Assembly (NCBI RefSeq): GCF_000820845.2
Contig: NZ_CBXV010000005.1
Span: forward strand, 62,001-126,000
DNA from: Pyrinomonas methylaliphatogenes
GTDB taxonomy: Bacteria; Acidobacteriota; Blastocatellia; Pyrinomonadales; Pyrinomonadaceae
Reading direction: 5' to 3'
DNA: 64,000 bases
Part shown: piece by piece, positions 63,805 through 64,000 of the stretch
Layout of the letters: each line of letters begins with the position of its first letter
Position numbering within the stretch: position 1 is the first letter of the stretch
The notes under the pieces: generated by a model
What the model saw: the letters and a program-made list of their open reading frames with translations, nothing else
The model's database searches: none
What the model was told of the DNA's origin: nothing
Translations under genes and position numbers: made by a program

Positions 63805-64000
63805 TTTCCAGCACCGAAAAATCTTCCAACGTCGTCGTATCGCCGCGGACCACGCCGCTGGCTGCCAGTTCACGCAACAGGCGGCGCATGATCTTGCCGG
63901 AGCGCGTCTTGGGCAGGGCATCGGTGAAGCGGATCTCGTCGGGTCGCGCCAAAGCGCCGATCTCTTTGACCACGTGGCGCTTCAACTCTTCGCGCAGTTC
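63782..64000 (-). CDS. acs: Acetyl-CoA synthetase, C-terminal end
   Basis: Last ~72 residues; the gene enters from outside the window. [40 protein letters not shown] contain the conserved TRSGKIMRR motif whose Lys is the catalytic, acetylation-controlled residue, and [13 protein letters not shown] is the usual Acs ending. Activates acetate to acetyl-CoA. Confidence 0.88.
   Translation of the reverse strand, partial: ELREELKRHVVKEIGALARPDEIRFTDALPKTRSGKIMRRLLRELAASGVVRGDTTTLEDFSVLEKLRMEEE

Overview
The window looks like chromosomal DNA of a high-GC, aerobic Gram-negative bacterium. My best guess is Acidobacteriota, class Blastocatellia (Pyrinomonas-like). That rests on general gene content (an acylornithine-type transcarbamylase arginine cluster, coproheme decarboxylase-type haem synthesis, many exported proteins with Sec signals and a TonB-domain protein), not on a marker gene. 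No rRNA is present, so the taxonomy is inference.

Region 1 (1-13.1 kb) has the end of an amino-acid permease, then an arginine biosynthesis locus: argH facing away from argR, followed by argG, an unrecognised P-loop gene, argC, argD, an acylornithine carbamoyltransferase and argB, under ArgR-like operators. After it come an exported truncated haemoglobin, tRNA-Arg(CCT), apt, an acylphosphatase and a frameshifted nucleotidyltransferase module. Region 2 (13.4-28.4 kb) holds a large secreted protein, coproheme decarboxylase, a lipoprotein cytochrome c, tRNA-Arg(TCG), ispF and a nucleoside-salvage run: deoA, a beta-propeller/CNT transporter fusion, punA, udk, cdd and an exported MTA/SAH deaminase-like amidohydrolase. 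It ends with a TonB-domain protein and a LigD-type polymerase.

Region 3 (28.8-56.8 kb) is a defence island that appears AT-richer than its flanks. A WYL regulator precedes about 22 kb of same-strand, mostly overlapping genes: type I-G (old I-U) cas3, csb3, csb1, csb2; a stand-alone Cas6-like gene coupled to a type III-A set (cas10 without HD domain, csm2, csm3, csm4, no csm5); a CARF protein whose C-terminus looks like a RelE toxin (Cami1-like); a Crn2/AcrIII-1-family cA4 ring nuclease; a two-gene cassette resembling Druantia type III (unknown ~1000 aa protein plus DUF1998 helicase); then a cas4-cas1 fusion, cas2 and a 49-repeat CRISPR array. I infer DNA interference by I-G, RNA-triggered cyclic-oligoadenylate signalling by III-A with a translation-blocking effector and a built-in off switch, and one shared array. 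The distal end of the array abuts what looks like a phage structural-gene fragment.

Region 4 (57.6-64 kb) has a repeat-rich non-coding stretch, a secreted protein, the feoA-feoB iron(II) uptake genes with a small Cys-rich membrane protein, a DJ-1/PfpI protein, a conserved hypothetical and the 3' end of acs.

The most unexpected structure is not a gene. Intergenic spaces across the window contain at least 19 different locus-specific direct-repeat sets of about 17-40 bp separated by unique inserts mostly of 31-41 bp. The period is 57-76 bp and often exactly 72, matching the 72-bp period of the CRISPR array. The sequence differs at every site, and copies often include the end of the neighbouring gene. 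They look like decayed one- or few-spacer arrays, as ectopic Cas1-Cas2 integration would leave, although a replication-based origin is not excluded.
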